This document shows positions 1 through 7,869 of a DNA stretch of 64,000 nucleotides, piece after piece. The DNA is taken from contig NZ_JACHNE010000001.1 of the NCBI RefSeq assembly GCF_014205255.1, positions 4,092,001 to 4,156,000 on the forward strand, given 5' to 3'. Below the pieces are notes generated by a model. That model was not told where the DNA came from. It made no database searches and saw only the letters and a program-made list of their open reading frames with translations. Position numbers and translations under genes: made by a program. Every line of letters starts with the position of its first letter. The first letter of the stretch is position 1. The DNA is from Streptomyces caelestis. GTDB lineage: Bacteria > Actinomycetota > Actinomycetes > Streptomycetales > Streptomycetaceae.

Positions 1-757
1 TGATCTTCGCCTTGGGAATCGGCTTGGTGTCCGTCACCCAGATCTCCACGGCGATGTCGCCACGCCAGGCGTGTGCCTCGGCGTTGTACACCGGCACGTA
101 GCCGGGCTCGGTCTCGGGCCGGTTGTGGACGTAGACCCGGCCGTCCCCGGTGCCGGGCACGGCCCAGCTGTCGGTGCCGCCCTCGGCCTCGGCCCAGTAC
201 TGGCTGTTGCCGACCCTGTCGGCGGCTGCAAGCGCCTCTTCCTGCCGGTACTGCAGCAGGCGGATCTCCACCTGGTACGTGCCGTCGACCCGCCAGCCGG
301 TGACGGCCGCGCGCCGGAACTCTTCGCTGACGAGCTTGCCGAACATCTCGCCCGGCTTCTTGTAGTACTCCGCGTAGCCCGCGAGGTCCAGCCAGCCTTC
401 GTCGCCCATCAGGTACTCGGCGTCCCGCGCCCCGCGCGGTTTCTTCAGCAGCAGCTTCCGCAGGTCACCGTCGGTCTTCACACGCCTGTCCCGCGCGGCC
501 GGCAGCGGCTCGGGGCCGTCGCCCGTGGCCTGCGCGAGCGACGGCTGCGAGAGCGAGGGCAGCTTGGTGGGCGCGCGGTCCACCTGTACGAGGTAACCGG
601 CGCAGGTGCCGGCGACCAGTCCGAGCACGGCGGCGGCACCGATCAGCGCGGCCGTACGCCCCCGCAGACGGCGACGCGGCCCGGACTCGGCCACGGACTC
701 GCCGGCCACTTCTTCGGGTACTTCCAAGACGTCCCCCACAGAACGTGAAGCGCGCAT
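1..757 (-). CDS. membrane-anchored conserved protein, C-terminus outside window
   Basis: 252 residues are visible and the reading frame runs off the left edge of the window. The start is taken as ATG at 757; an in-frame GTG at 739 is a shorter alternative, and neither has a strong ribosome site. The N-terminus is acidic, followed by an Arg-rich stop-transfer stretch (about residues 27-34), one hydrophobic helix (about 35-57) and a long extracytoplasmic domain. That domain contains aromatic-rich runs such as YAEYYKKPGEMF. I do not recognise the family. The topology suggests a single-pass protein with an exported domain. It is divergent from the DsrE-like gene, with only about 70 bases between them. 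Confidence 0.75.
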   Translation of the reverse strand, partial: MRASRSVGDVLEVPEEVAGESVAESGPRRRLRGRTAALIGAAAVLGLVAGTCAGYLVQVDRAPTKLPSLSQPSLAQATGDGPEPLPAARDRRVKTDGDLRKLLLKKPRGARDAEYLMGDEGWLDLAGYAEYYKKPGEMFGKLVSEEFRRAAVTGWRVDGTYQVEIRLLQYRQEEALAAADRVGNSQYWAEAEGGTDSWAVPGTGDGRVYVHNRPETEPGYVPVYNAEAHAWRGDIAVEIWVTDTKPIPKAKI

Positions 758-828
758 TCCGTATGCGCGCGCACAGGAGACCTTCAGGCAGTACCCGGAG
801 TTGTAGGGGCGTTGATTACGATTCGGCC

Positions 829-1191
829 ATGGCGAAGAACCTCGTGATCAAGGTGACGGCGGGGGCCGACGCCCCCGAGCGGTGCTCCCAGGCGTTCACG
901 GTGGCGGCGGTGGCGGTGGCCAGTGGCGTCGACGTCTCCCTGTGGCTGACCGGAGAGTCCGCCTGGTACGCCCTCCCCGGCCGGGCCGCCGAGTTCGAGC
1001 TGCCGCACGCGGCCCCGCTGCCCGACCTGCTCGACTCGATCCTGGCCGCCGGCCGCGTCACCCTGTGCACGCAGTGCGCGGCCCGCCGCGAGATCTCGGA
1101 GCAGGACGTCATCAAGGGCGTCCGCATCGCCGGCGCCCAGGTCTTCGTCCAGGAGGCCATGGCGGACGACACCCAGGCGCTCGTCTACTGA
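829..1191 (+). CDS. DsrE-family sulfur-relay-like protein
   Basis: 120-residue single-domain protein of the DsrE/DsrF-like alpha/beta fold. It begins with a beta strand (NLVIKVTAG), followed by a hydrophobic helix (about residues 20-36) and a CxxC pair at Cys80 and Cys83 (CTQC), the expected position for sulfur-carrying or redox cysteines. The family moves sulfane sulfur between proteins. The nearby sulfurtransferase and MoaD-like genes fit such a role, but the substrate is unknown. A -10-like TACGAT lies at 817-822, 6 bases before the ATG, and no Shine-Dalgarno is present, so the mRNA is probably leaderless. The 3' end overlaps the convergent VOC gene by 7 bases. Confidence 0.82.
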   Translation: MAKNLVIKVTAGADAPERCSQAFTVAAVAVASGVDVSLWLTGESAWYALPGRAAEFELPHAAPLPDLLDSILAAGRVTLCTQCAARREISEQDVIKGVRIAGAQVFVQEAMADDTQALVY

Positions 1192-1562
1192 GACGTCTCG
1201 GTGTAGAGGCAGAAGGGGTGGCCCGCCGGGTCCAGGAGCACCCGGACGCCGTCCTGCGGCTGGTACGCGGCGAGCCGCGCGCCCTCGGCCAGGGCCCGCG
1301 CGGTCTCGCGTTCCAGGTCGTCGACCTCGATGTCGAGGTGGATCATCATCTGCTGCCGGTCCGGCGTGCTCGGCCAGACGGGCGGCCGGTAGGCGGGATC
1401 GGTCTGGAAGGACAGTCCGGTACCACCGTCCGGCGGCCGGATGTGCACCCAGTCCCGCGATTCCTCCCCGCGCCACACCCGCCACCCGGGCAGCAGCCGC
1501 AGGTAGAAGGCGGCCAGCTCACGGGCGTTCGGAGCGTCCAGGGTCGCCGCCGTCAGGCGCAC
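1185..1562 (-). CDS. VOC (glyoxalase/dioxygenase superfamily) protein
   Basis: 125 residues, the usual length for a single two-module vicinal oxygen chelate protein. The N-terminal module carries the typical helix with ARELAAFY (13-20). The C-terminal module begins with HLDIEVDDLE (75-84) and ends with DPAGHPFCLY (111-120), the hallmark closing strand of these proteins. Substrate cannot be inferred, since the family spans lyases, dioxygenases and resistance proteins. The GTG start at 1562 was chosen because a strong GGGGGAGGA site lies just upstream. Transcribed in the same direction as the DUF3099 gene behind it. Confidence 0.82.
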   Translation of the reverse strand: MRLTAATLDAPNARELAAFYLRLLPGWRVWRGEESRDWVHIRPPDGGTGLSFQTDPAYRPPVWPSTPDRQQMMIHLDIEVDDLERETARALAEGARLAAYQPQDGVRVLLDPAGHPFCLYTETSQ

Positions 1563-1582
1563 GGTTCCTCCCCCTCGTCCAT

Positions 1583-1843
1583 TCAGTACCGGCGCTTCTT
1601 GCCGTCCAGTTCGTCCCACCACTCGTCGGACTTGGGGTCCCCGGAGGGGTCGTCCCACCAGCGGTCGTCCGGGCCGCGGCGGTTCGCGACCATCGCCGCG
1701 ACGGGCGGGATGACCATGGCGACGACGCACATCCCGACGGCGACGGGCACGGACCACAGGCGGACGACGCCCCAGGCCAGGACGAAGAGGCCGATGCAGC
1801 CGCCCATCATCGCGAAGTACGTGCGCCGCCGTCGTGCGTACAT
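1583..1843 (-). CDS. small DUF3099-type membrane protein
   Basis: 86 residues. A short basic N-terminus (YARRRR) precedes two hydrophobic helices (about 11-29 and 31-53). The hydrophilic tail is rich in Trp and Asp (DRWWDDPSGDP and DEWWDELDG). This layout matches the DUF3099 family of actinobacterial membrane proteins, which has no known function. The start at 1843 gives the compact two-helix protein; upstream sequence adds only low-complexity residues. The stop lies 20 bases before the VOC start, so the two may be co-transcribed. Confidence 0.72.
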   Translation of the reverse strand: MYARRRRTYFAMMGGCIGLFVLAWGVVRLWSVPVAVGMCVVAMVIPPVAAMVANRRGPDDRWWDDPSGDPKSDEWWDELDGKKRRY

Positions 1844-1934
1844 ACACCCAGCGTAGGTCCGGGCATGCCGAAGGGCCGCACCCCAGGCGTCCAACCCGTG
1901 GGATGCGGCCCCTTGTGGCACTGCCGCCGTCAGA

Positions 1935-2222
1935 TCAGACGGCGATCGCGACCTCCGCCAGGCCGCCCTTCTGGGCGACGACCGTGCGGTCGGCGGTGGC
2001 GCCGGGCACGAGGGCACGGACGGTCCAGGTGCCCTCGGCCGCGTAGAAGCGGAACTGTCCGGTCGCCGAGGTCGGCACCTCGGCCGTGAACTCGCCGGTC
2101 GAGTCCAGCAGACGGACGTAGCCCACCACGGGCTCGCCGTCCTTGGTCACCTGACCCTGGATCGTGGTCTCACCGGGCTTGATCGTCGAGGCGTCCGGGC
2201 CGCCGGCCTTCGCTCCACACAT
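1935..2222 (-). CDS. DUF1416 protein, SseC-like
   Basis: 95 residues and probably one beta-sandwich domain, with strands such as IQGQVTKDGEPVVGYVRLLD and GQFRFYAAEGTWTVRALVPG. It matches DUF1416, which in mycobacteria is SseC, encoded next to the CysA-type sulfurtransferase. The same pairing is seen here: the gene begins 43 bases after the sulfurtransferase stop, on the same strand. The start at 2222 is supported by an AGGAG site. The role is unproven; the pairing suggests help in thiosulfate or sulfane-sulfur handling. Cys2 sits right after the initiator Met. Confidence 0.85.
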   Translation of the reverse strand: MCGAKAGGPDASTIKPGETTIQGQVTKDGEPVVGYVRLLDSTGEFTAEVPTSATGQFRFYAAEGTWTVRALVPGATADRTVVAQKGGLAEVAIAV

Positions 2223-2265
2223 GTCGTACTCCTGAAGAGAGGTCAGATAAGGTCGGTCGGTTCGC

Positions 2266-3111
2266 TTACTTGTTGGCGCCGAGCTCGATCGGCACACCGA
2301 CGAGGGAGCCGTACTCGGTCCAGGAGCCGTCGTAGTTCTTGACGTTCTCCACACCGAGCAGCTCGTGCAGCACGAACCAGGTCAGCGCGGAGCGCTCACC
2401 GATACGGCAGTAGGCGATGGTGTCCTTGGCCAGGTCGACGCTCTCGGCGGCGTAGAGCTCCTTGAGCTCCTCGTCCGACTTGAAGGTGCCGTCGTCGTTG
2501 GCGTTCTTGGACCACGGGATGTTGCGGGCGCTCGGCACGTGGCCGGGGCGCTGGGACTGCTCCTGCGGCAGGTGGGCCGGGGCGAGCAGCTTGCCGGAGA
2601 ACTCGTCGGGCGAGCGCACGTCGACGAGGTTCTGCGAGCCGATGGCCGCCACCACGTCGTCGCGGAAGGCACGGATCGACGTGTCCTGCGCCTTGGCCTT
2701 GTAGTCGGTCTTCGGACGCTCCGGCACCTCGTCGCCGGCGACCAGCTCGCGGGCGTCGAGCTCCCACTTCTTGCGGCCGCCGTCGAGGAGCTTGACGTTG
2801 TCGTGGCCGTACAGCTTGAAGTACCAGTACGCGTAGGAGGCGAACCAGTTGTTGTTGCCGCCGTACAGGATCACCGTGTGGTCGTTCGCGATGCCCTTCT
2901 CCGACAGGAGCTTCTCGAAGCCCTCCTGGTCGACGAAGTCACGACGGACCGGGTCCTGAAGGTCCTGGGTCCAGTCGATGCGGATCGCGTTGCGGATGTG
3001 GTTCTTCTCGTAGGCGGACGTGTCCTCGTCCACCTCGACGATGGCGATGGTCGGGTCGTCCAGGTGCTCCTGGAGCCAGTCGGCGTCGACCAGGACGTCG
3101 CTGCGGCTCAT
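2266..3111 (-). CDS. rhodanese-type thiosulfate sulfurtransferase (CysA/SseA-like)
   Basis: 281 residues with two tandem rhodanese domains: an inactive N-terminal one (about 5-125) and a catalytic C-terminal one (about 150-275). The active-site loop CRIGERS places the persulfide cysteine at Cys235. The family transfers sulfur from thiosulfate to thiophilic acceptors in the cytoplasm. The start at 3111 has a strong GGAGGAG site. The gene follows a 26-residue cysteine-containing leader peptide by 136 bases, so expression is probably tuned by cysteine supply. The DUF1416 partner follows. Confidence 0.93.
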   Translation of the reverse strand: MSRSDVLVDADWLQEHLDDPTIAIVEVDEDTSAYEKNHIRNAIRIDWTQDLQDPVRRDFVDQEGFEKLLSEKGIANDHTVILYGGNNNWFASYAYWYFKLYGHDNVKLLDGGRKKWELDARELVAGDEVPERPKTDYKAKAQDTSIRAFRDDVVAAIGSQNLVDVRSPDEFSGKLLAPAHLPQEQSQRPGHVPSARNIPWSKNANDDGTFKSDEELKELYAAESVDLAKDTIAYCRIGERSALTWFVLHELLGVENVKNYDGSWTEYGSLVGVPIELGANK

Positions 3112-3213
3112 GCTCTTTCTCCTCCGGGGCAGTTGCGGCGGGGCGTGCGAGATCTGCGGGGCGCGCCCATGACGAGGGCGGCGCACGGGTGCCCTTGGTG
3201 CAGGGCGGCGGGG

Positions 3214-3231
3214 ATGCGCGCGCCGGCGCAT
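3214..3231 (-). promoter_or_regulatory. inverted repeat between leader peptide and sulfurtransferase
   Basis: A perfect 6-bp stem (ATGCGC/GCGCAT) with a 6-base loop lies in the 136-base interval between the leader-peptide stop and the sulfurtransferase start. A second small stem (GCCCT/AGGGC) follows near 3190-3205. These are candidates for the alternative structures of an attenuator. No U-run was seen, so a Rho-dependent or translational mechanism is as likely. Confidence 0.4.
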
Positions 3232-3247
3232 GGGCCGACGCGGTCGC

Positions 3248-3328
3248 TCAGAAGGTGCGACAGAGCATGGCGGCGACGCGGCACAGGTCGACTGCCCGCC
3301 GCTTCGTGAGATCCGCCTGTCGCTTCAT
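3248..3328 (-). CDS. 26-residue cysteine-containing leader peptide
   Basis: A short reading frame from ATG at 3328 to TGA at 3248. It carries the VDLCRVA motif and a second Leu-Cys pair (LCRTF) just before the stop. Peptides with this motif are widespread upstream of Streptomyces sulfur-assimilation genes and are annotated as putative leader peptides. They are thought to couple ribosome stalling at Cys codons to downstream expression. The promoter-like GTGACA-N18-TACGAT upstream puts the transcript start almost at the ATG, so translation would be leaderless. Confidence 0.75.
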   Translation of the reverse strand: MKRQADLTKRRAVDLCRVAAMLCRTF

Positions 3329-3335
3329 GCCGTCG

Positions 3336-3365
3336 ATCGTAGGGACGGTCAGGCGCGTGTGTCAC
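3336..3365 (-). promoter_or_regulatory. promoter of the leader peptide-sulfurtransferase unit
   Basis: On the minus strand a -35 GTGACA (3365-3360) is separated by 18 bases from a -10 TACGAT (3341-3336). Both fit the vegetative Streptomyces consensus. The predicted start of transcription, about 7 bases on, coincides with the ATG of the leader peptide. Confidence 0.5.
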
Positions 3366-3531
3366 CGGTGTGTCGCATACTGAGACGAGAAAATCCACGA
3401 TGTGGGATCCAAGGGGTCTGCTGAGGCGCGGGGCAAGGATCGCGGCCGCATGTATCCACCGTCACATCTGGGCTACGGACATCGCTGTCTCGCCCATCGG
3501 ACACCCCAGGTCCTGCTGCCTGGCGCCTTAC

Positions 3532-4272
3532 CTACCCGGCCAGGCGGACGTTGGAACCCTTCACCGTGATCTCGACGCCGCCCGGCGCGGCCTGGACCTT
3601 GTCCAGCTGGATGCCGCCGGGCAGGCCGTCGATCTTCTGCTGGAAGTCGGTGATGGCCCGGACCCGGGACTCGGCGATCTCGACACCGCCGAACTTGGGC
3701 AGGCCGTCGGCCTTCACCCGTACGGTGTCGCCGTCGATCACCGTCACGGAGCTGAGCACGGAGACCGGTTCGGGCAGCTTGGTGCCGAGGACGGTGCCCT
3801 CGACGGTGACCTTGATCTTGCCGTTGCCGCCGTCGGAGAGACCGACGACGTTGGCGGTGACGCCCGGGGCGACCTGGGTCGGCTCGGACTTCGCCGTCTT
3901 CAGCAGCTCGTCGTAGGCGATGGTCGCGGTGCCGGTCGCGCTGGTGGCGGTGGCGGAGCTGTAGTCGCCGGAGAACTCGACGTCCCGCATGTCGGCCCGG
4001 AGGTCGTCGATACGGATCTTCTCGGCGCCGTTGCCCGCGGCGGCCTCGTAGTTCGTGATGCCGACCTCGATGTCGTCGAGGGAACCGCCGACGACCTGGG
4101 TGAGGAACGGGAAGCCCTTGATGGACACGTCCGGGGTGGCGGAGAGGTTCTCGGTGGCCTTCAGGCGGTCGGCGGCCTCACCCTCGGCGAAGTTCACGGC
4201 GACGCGGTCGGCGATCACGAAGAGCCCGCCCAGGATCACGACGACGATCAGCAGTATTCGCAGTGCGCGCAT
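3532..4272 (-). CDS. DUF2993 (LmeA-like) exported lipid-binding protein
   Basis: 246 residues. A hydrophobic N-terminal helix (about 4-21) acts as signal or anchor, followed by the DUF2993 domain with its conserved KGFPFLTQVVGG segment (about 52-63). In mycobacteria the DUF2993 protein LmeA acts in lipomannan maturation in the periplasm; a comparable envelope role is inferred only. The ATG at 4272 has a GGGGGAA site. A longer paralogue sits at 13811-15049 and shares the GGFPFLTQ signature. Confidence 0.85.
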   Translation of the reverse strand: MRALRILLIVVVILGGLFVIADRVAVNFAEGEAADRLKATENLSATPDVSIKGFPFLTQVVGGSLDDIEVGITNYEAAAGNGAEKIRIDDLRADMRDVEFSGDYSSATATSATGTATIAYDELLKTAKSEPTQVAPGVTANVVGLSDGGNGKIKVTVEGTVLGTKLPEPVSVLSSVTVIDGDTVRVKADGLPKFGGVEIAESRVRAITDFQQKIDGLPGGIQLDKVQAAPGGVEITVKGSNVRLAG

Positions 4273-4404
4273 GCGGTGTTTCCCCCACCTAGGCGGTTGG
4301 ACGGCGGTCCGGTGTTCGACGACCGAACGGCCGTCCTTGCGTGAGGGTAACTCCGTGGGGGATGGGGGCCATGGGTTTGTCGATCATCTGTGACAGGTCA
4401 GGCG

Positions 4405-4422
4405 CCCGGCACCGGTGCCGGG
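4405..4422. terminator. 18-bp perfect palindrome, possible terminator
   Basis: CCCGGCACCGGTGCCGGG reads the same on both strands. It lies about 110 bases beyond the stop of the membrane protein gene at 4532 and about 130 bases upstream of the DUF2993 start. It could end the upstream transcript as a GC stem without a U-run, or be an operator for the DUF2993 gene. No other gene is visible in 4273-4531. Confidence 0.35.
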
Positions 4423-4531
4423 GCGTTGCGCGACCCGGCGGAGCGGGGTGTGCCGCCGCGCCCACCCCATCGCGCCGTTCCGAGGACGGACACCCCCGGC
4501 GCGGCCCCGACCCATCACCGCCGCGCAGGCG

Positions 4532-5623
4532 CTAAACCAGGGCCCGCCCCAGTACGTAGACCACCGGGGCCGCGGCGGACAAAGGCAAGGCCACGCCTGC
4601 TGTGAAGTGGACGAAGCGGGACGGGTAGTCGTAACTGGCGACTCGGTGGCCGATCAGGGCGCAGGCTGCCGCGCCCGCGCCCAGGAGGGCGCCGGACGTG
4701 CCGAGGCCCGTCATCGAGCCGGCCGCGACACCGCCGCCCGCCCCCGCGAGCAGCGCCACCACCACCGACGCCGGGGTCGGCAGCGGCAGGGCGCGGGCCA
4801 GGACCGCGACCGCCACCGCGATCGCGCCCACGGTCACCGCGTCCGCCTCGGCCGCGAGGTACCCGCCCGCCACGATCGCCAGCGCCGACGCCGCGACCGT
4901 CGCCATCAGGCCGTACATCCGCTCGTCCGGGTCGGCGTGCGACCGCAGCTGGAGCACCAGCGCCAGCAGCACCCACACCCCGAGCGTGCCGAGGATCGCC
5001 GAGGGCGAGCGGTCCGACGCCAGCAGCGCCGCGTCCGCGGCCAGCGCGCCGGCGAAGCCCAGCGCGATGCCCTGCCGTGCCGGCCACATCCCGTTCAGCC
5101 GGAACCAGCCCGCCGCGGTGACGGCCTGGAGGGCGACGAGCGGCAGCAGGAGCGCATACGTGCCGACCGCCGCCGCGCCCGCCAGCAACAGCCCCAGCAG
5201 CGCCGTCAGCGCGGCCGGCTGCATCCCTGGCTCGATGATCGGCGACCGCCCCTCCGCCCGCGCCCGCTGCGCGTCGGTGAGCCGCTTGTTCCCGGCGACG
5301 GTGGCCGGGCCGTACTCGGCAGCGGAAGCAGGAGGGGGAGCAGGAGGCTCGTACCCCTGCGGCGGGAGATACGCCGTCTCCTCCGCAGCCGTCACCTGAG
5401 CGGAGACCGGCGCCTGCGTCTGCGTCTCCCAGGTCTGCCCCTGCCACTGCTGCGTGTACTGCTGAGCGGCGTACGGATCGTCGTACCCCTGAAACCCCTG
5501 ATGGCTCTGTTGACCCTGATGTCCCTGCTGATAGCCCTGCTGGTGCCCCTGCTCAGGCCACCCCTGCGGCGCCTGCGGCTGCTGCCCATAGGGGTCGTAG
5601 CCGTCATACGGCTGGTTGGTCAT
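4532..5623 (-). CDS. multi-pass membrane protein with Gln/Tyr-rich cytoplasmic tail
   Basis: 363 residues. The first 70 or so are low complexity, rich in Gln, Gly, Tyr and Pro. After a charged linker (about 110-125) come roughly eight to ten hydrophobic segments up to the C-terminus. I do not recognise a functional family; it is a conserved type of Streptomyces integral membrane protein. The start at 5623 has a GGAGGGTGAG site and lies 3 bases after the stop of the MoaD-like gene, so the two are probably translated from one mRNA. Confidence 0.8.
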   Translation of the reverse strand: MTNQPYDGYDPYGQQPQAPQGWPEQGHQQGYQQGHQGQQSHQGFQGYDDPYAAQQYTQQWQGQTWETQTQAPVSAQVTAAEETAYLPPQGYEPPAPPPASAAEYGPATVAGNKRLTDAQRARAEGRSPIIEPGMQPAALTALLGLLLAGAAAVGTYALLLPLVALQAVTAAGWFRLNGMWPARQGIALGFAGALAADAALLASDRSPSAILGTLGVWVLLALVLQLRSHADPDERMYGLMATVAASALAIVAGGYLAAEADAVTVGAIAVAVAVLARALPLPTPASVVVALLAGAGGGVAAGSMTGLGTSGALLGAGAAACALIGHRVASYDYPSRFVHFTAGVALPLSAAAPVVYVLGRALV

Positions 5624-5626
5624 CGC

Positions 5627-5881
5627 TCACCCTCCTGCGAACGGCGGGAGCACCTCGACCGTGCCGCCGTCGGCCAGCCGTACCGTCTCATGTCCGCGGG
5701 TGCCCACGGGGTCACCGTCCACGAGGAACGAGCATCGCCGCAGCACGCGCTCCAGTTCGCCGGGGTGTCGCTCCCGCACCCCGTCGAGCGCCTCGGCGAG
5801 CGTGGCGGCCTCGTACGGCTCCTCGGCCACCCCGGCCGCGGCCTTGGCGGCGGCCCAGTAGCGCACCGTGACCTTTGGCAT
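5627..5881 (-). CDS. MoaD/ThiS-family sulfur carrier protein
   Basis: 84 residues with a ubiquitin-like beta-grasp pattern, starting KVTVRYWAAAK and ending in the Gly-Gly tail (FAGG) that is adenylated and thiocarboxylated in this family. The internal VDGDPVGTRG region is also typical. It could donate sulfur for molybdopterin or another cofactor; the target cannot be told from sequence. The ATG at 5881 has a GAGGAAG site. The sulfur-transfer genes 2-5 kb away fit a shared sulfur-relay theme. Confidence 0.85.
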   Translation of the reverse strand: MPKVTVRYWAAAKAAAGVAEEPYEAATLAEALDGVRERHPGELERVLRRCSFLVDGDPVGTRGHETVRLADGGTVEVLPPFAGG

Positions 5882-5918
5882 CTGCTTCCTCGATTGCTTG
5901 TCGGTGAACCCCGTCAGG

Positions 5919-6695
5919 CTAGCCCGCCCGGCCCACGACCCACTCCCCGATCCGCCCCAGCAGTTCGCCGCTCGCCGCGTGCTCGGCATGCCCCATGCCC
6001 GGCTCCAGCCACAGTTCGCCCTGGTCGGCGGCGGCCGCGGCCAGCATGCGGGGATGGTCGACGGGGAAGTAGCCGTCGGCGTCGCCGTGCACGATCAGCA
6101 GGGGCGTGGGGGCGATCCGGGGCACCGCCTCCACCGGGGAGAGCGGGACCGGGTTCCAGTCCCGGTGATGGATGCGGGTACGGAAGCCGTAGCGGCTCAC
6201 CACCCGGCCCTCCGGCCGCGTCACCAGCCAGTGCAGCCGGCGCATGGGGGCCGTTCCCCGGTAGTACCAGCGTGCGGGGGCGCTGACGGACACCACCGCG
6301 TCCGTCGCCTCCTCGTACAGCGCCGCATGCCGCAGCACCACCGAGCCCCCCATGGAGAACCCCACCGTCCCCACGCGCGCGTGCCCGAGCTCCCGGGCCC
6401 ACCGCACCGCCGCCGCAAGATCGAGCACCTCCCGGTCCCCGACCGTCGACCGCCCGCCGGACGCCCCGTGGCCCCGGAAGGAGAACGTGACGACGGCCCC
6501 GTACCGGGCGAAGGCCTGCGCCACCCGCCGCACGTGCGGCCGGTCCACGGCACCGGTGAAGCCGTGGGCGACGACGAACACGGGATGAGCGGCAGATGTC
6601 CGGGAGACGTCGTATACAACCGCACCCGGGTCGTATACGGCATCGATCGTCACACCGTCGGACGTGCGCAGAAATGTCCGCAATTGCGACCGCAC
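5919..6695 (-). CDS. alpha/beta-hydrolase
   Basis: 258 residues from the GTG at 6695. The fold is shown by an oxyanion-region HGFTG, the nucleophile elbow GFSMGG, an acid motif HGDADGYFP and the catalytic-His region GMGHAEH near the end. Esterase or lipase-type activity is likely; the substrate is unknown. An in-frame ATG at 6770 would add 25 residues, but those codons have unusually low third-position GC, while GTG 6695 has a GGGGAACG site. The gene is divergent from glnR. Confidence 0.82.
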   Translation of the reverse strand: MRSQLRTFLRTSDGVTIDAVYDPGAVVYDVSRTSAAHPVFVVAHGFTGAVDRPHVRRVAQAFARYGAVVTFSFRGHGASGGRSTVGDREVLDLAAAVRWARELGHARVGTVGFSMGGSVVLRHAALYEEATDAVVSVSAPARWYYRGTAPMRRLHWLVTRPEGRVVSRYGFRTRIHHRDWNPVPLSPVEAVPRIAPTPLLIVHGDADGYFPVDHPRMLAAAAADQGELWLEPGMGHAEHAASGELLGRIGEWVVGRAG

Positions 6696-6943
6696 AGGCG
6701 TTCCCCGAGTTGTCTCGGAGTGCGGACGATCGGTGGAACGCGCCACATGATCTGCCGGGCCAGAGCTCATGTGGGCTATTCTGCTAGGCAGAGGACTCGG
6801 GCAGCGTAGCCCCCGGGTCCTTTTGTGCTTTCGGAAGCGTTGTATACGACGCGGGAAACCGCAGGTGTACGGGGCCTTCGGGATCGCAGAGCCAGTGCTG
6901 TGCCAACAAACGTCCTCGCAGGGACCGAGGAGGAACCAGACGT

Positions 6944-7723
6944 ATGAGTTCTCTGCTGCTCCTGACCAATGCCCTCCAGCCGTCGACGGAGGTGCTCCCC
7001 GCCCTCGGCCTGCTCCTGCACAACGTGCGAGTGGCCCCCGCGGAGGGGCCCGCCCTCGTCGACACCCCCGGCGCCGACGTCATCCTCGTCGACGGCCGCC
7101 GCGATCTGCCGCAGGTCCGCAGCCTGTGTCAGCTACTGCGCTCGACCGGACCCGGCTGCCCGCTCGTCCTCGTCGTCACGGAGGGCGGTCTCGCCGCCGT
7201 CACCGCCGACTGGGGCATCGACGACGTCCTGCTCGACACCGCCGGCCCCGCGGAGGTCGAGGCGCGGCTGCGGCTGGCCATGGGACGCCAGCAGATCGTC
7301 AGCGACGACTCCCCGATGGAGATCCGCAACGGCGACCTGTCGGTCGACGAGGCGACGTACTCCGCCAAGCTCAAGGGCCGCGTCCTCGACCTCACCTTCA
7401 AGGAGTTCGAGCTCCTGAAGTACCTCGCGCAGCACCCCGGCCGCGTCTTCACGCGCGCCCAGCTGCTCCAGGAGGTCTGGGGCTACGACTACTTCGGCGG
7501 TACGCGCACGGTCGACGTGCACGTGCGGCGGCTGCGCGCCAAGCTCGGCCCCGAGCACGAGTCGCTGATCGGCACCGTCCGGAACGTCGGTTATCGATTC
7601 GTTACACCGGAGAAGGTGGAGCGCGCCGCCGAGGAGGCGAAGGCCAAGGCCGCCAAGGAAAAGCCGGACAACACGGACGAGTCGGCCGCTCTGGACGCCG
7701 TCGAGGCACCTACCAAGGCGTAA
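6944..7723 (+). CDS. glnR: GlnR, global nitrogen regulator (OmpR-type orphan response regulator)
   Basis: 259 residues. The N-terminal receiver-like domain (1-110) keeps Asp50 (LVDGRRD) but lacks most of the acidic phosphorylation pocket, as known for GlnR, which acts without a cognate kinase. The C-terminal winged helix (about 130-228) is nearly identical to the known S. coelicolor protein as I recall it. The tail from about 230 is Ala/Lys/Glu-rich. GlnR controls glnA, glnII, amtB and other nitrogen genes. A GGAGGAACC site precedes the ATG. The 173 bases upstream of 6944 hold its promoter region. Confidence 0.96.
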   Translation: MSSLLLLTNALQPSTEVLPALGLLLHNVRVAPAEGPALVDTPGADVILVDGRRDLPQVRSLCQLLRSTGPGCPLVLVVTEGGLAAVTADWGIDDVLLDTAGPAEVEARLRLAMGRQQIVSDDSPMEIRNGDLSVDEATYSAKLKGRVLDLTFKEFELLKYLAQHPGRVFTRAQLLQEVWGYDYFGGTRTVDVHVRRLRAKLGPEHESLIGTVRNVGYRFVTPEKVERAAEEAKAKAAKEKPDNTDESAALDAVEAPTKA

Positions 7724-7869
7724 AGAGGCGTATCGCGGTGCCCATCCGGGCATCGCTTTCCGCACGGGGCGCGCGGGCGGCGGCCGGACGGCGGTCGGGA
7801 TGTCGTACGGAAGTACGGAAGCTCCTTTACGCCCTGCCCAGAGCCGGTATATCCGCGTAGACTCCGCGC

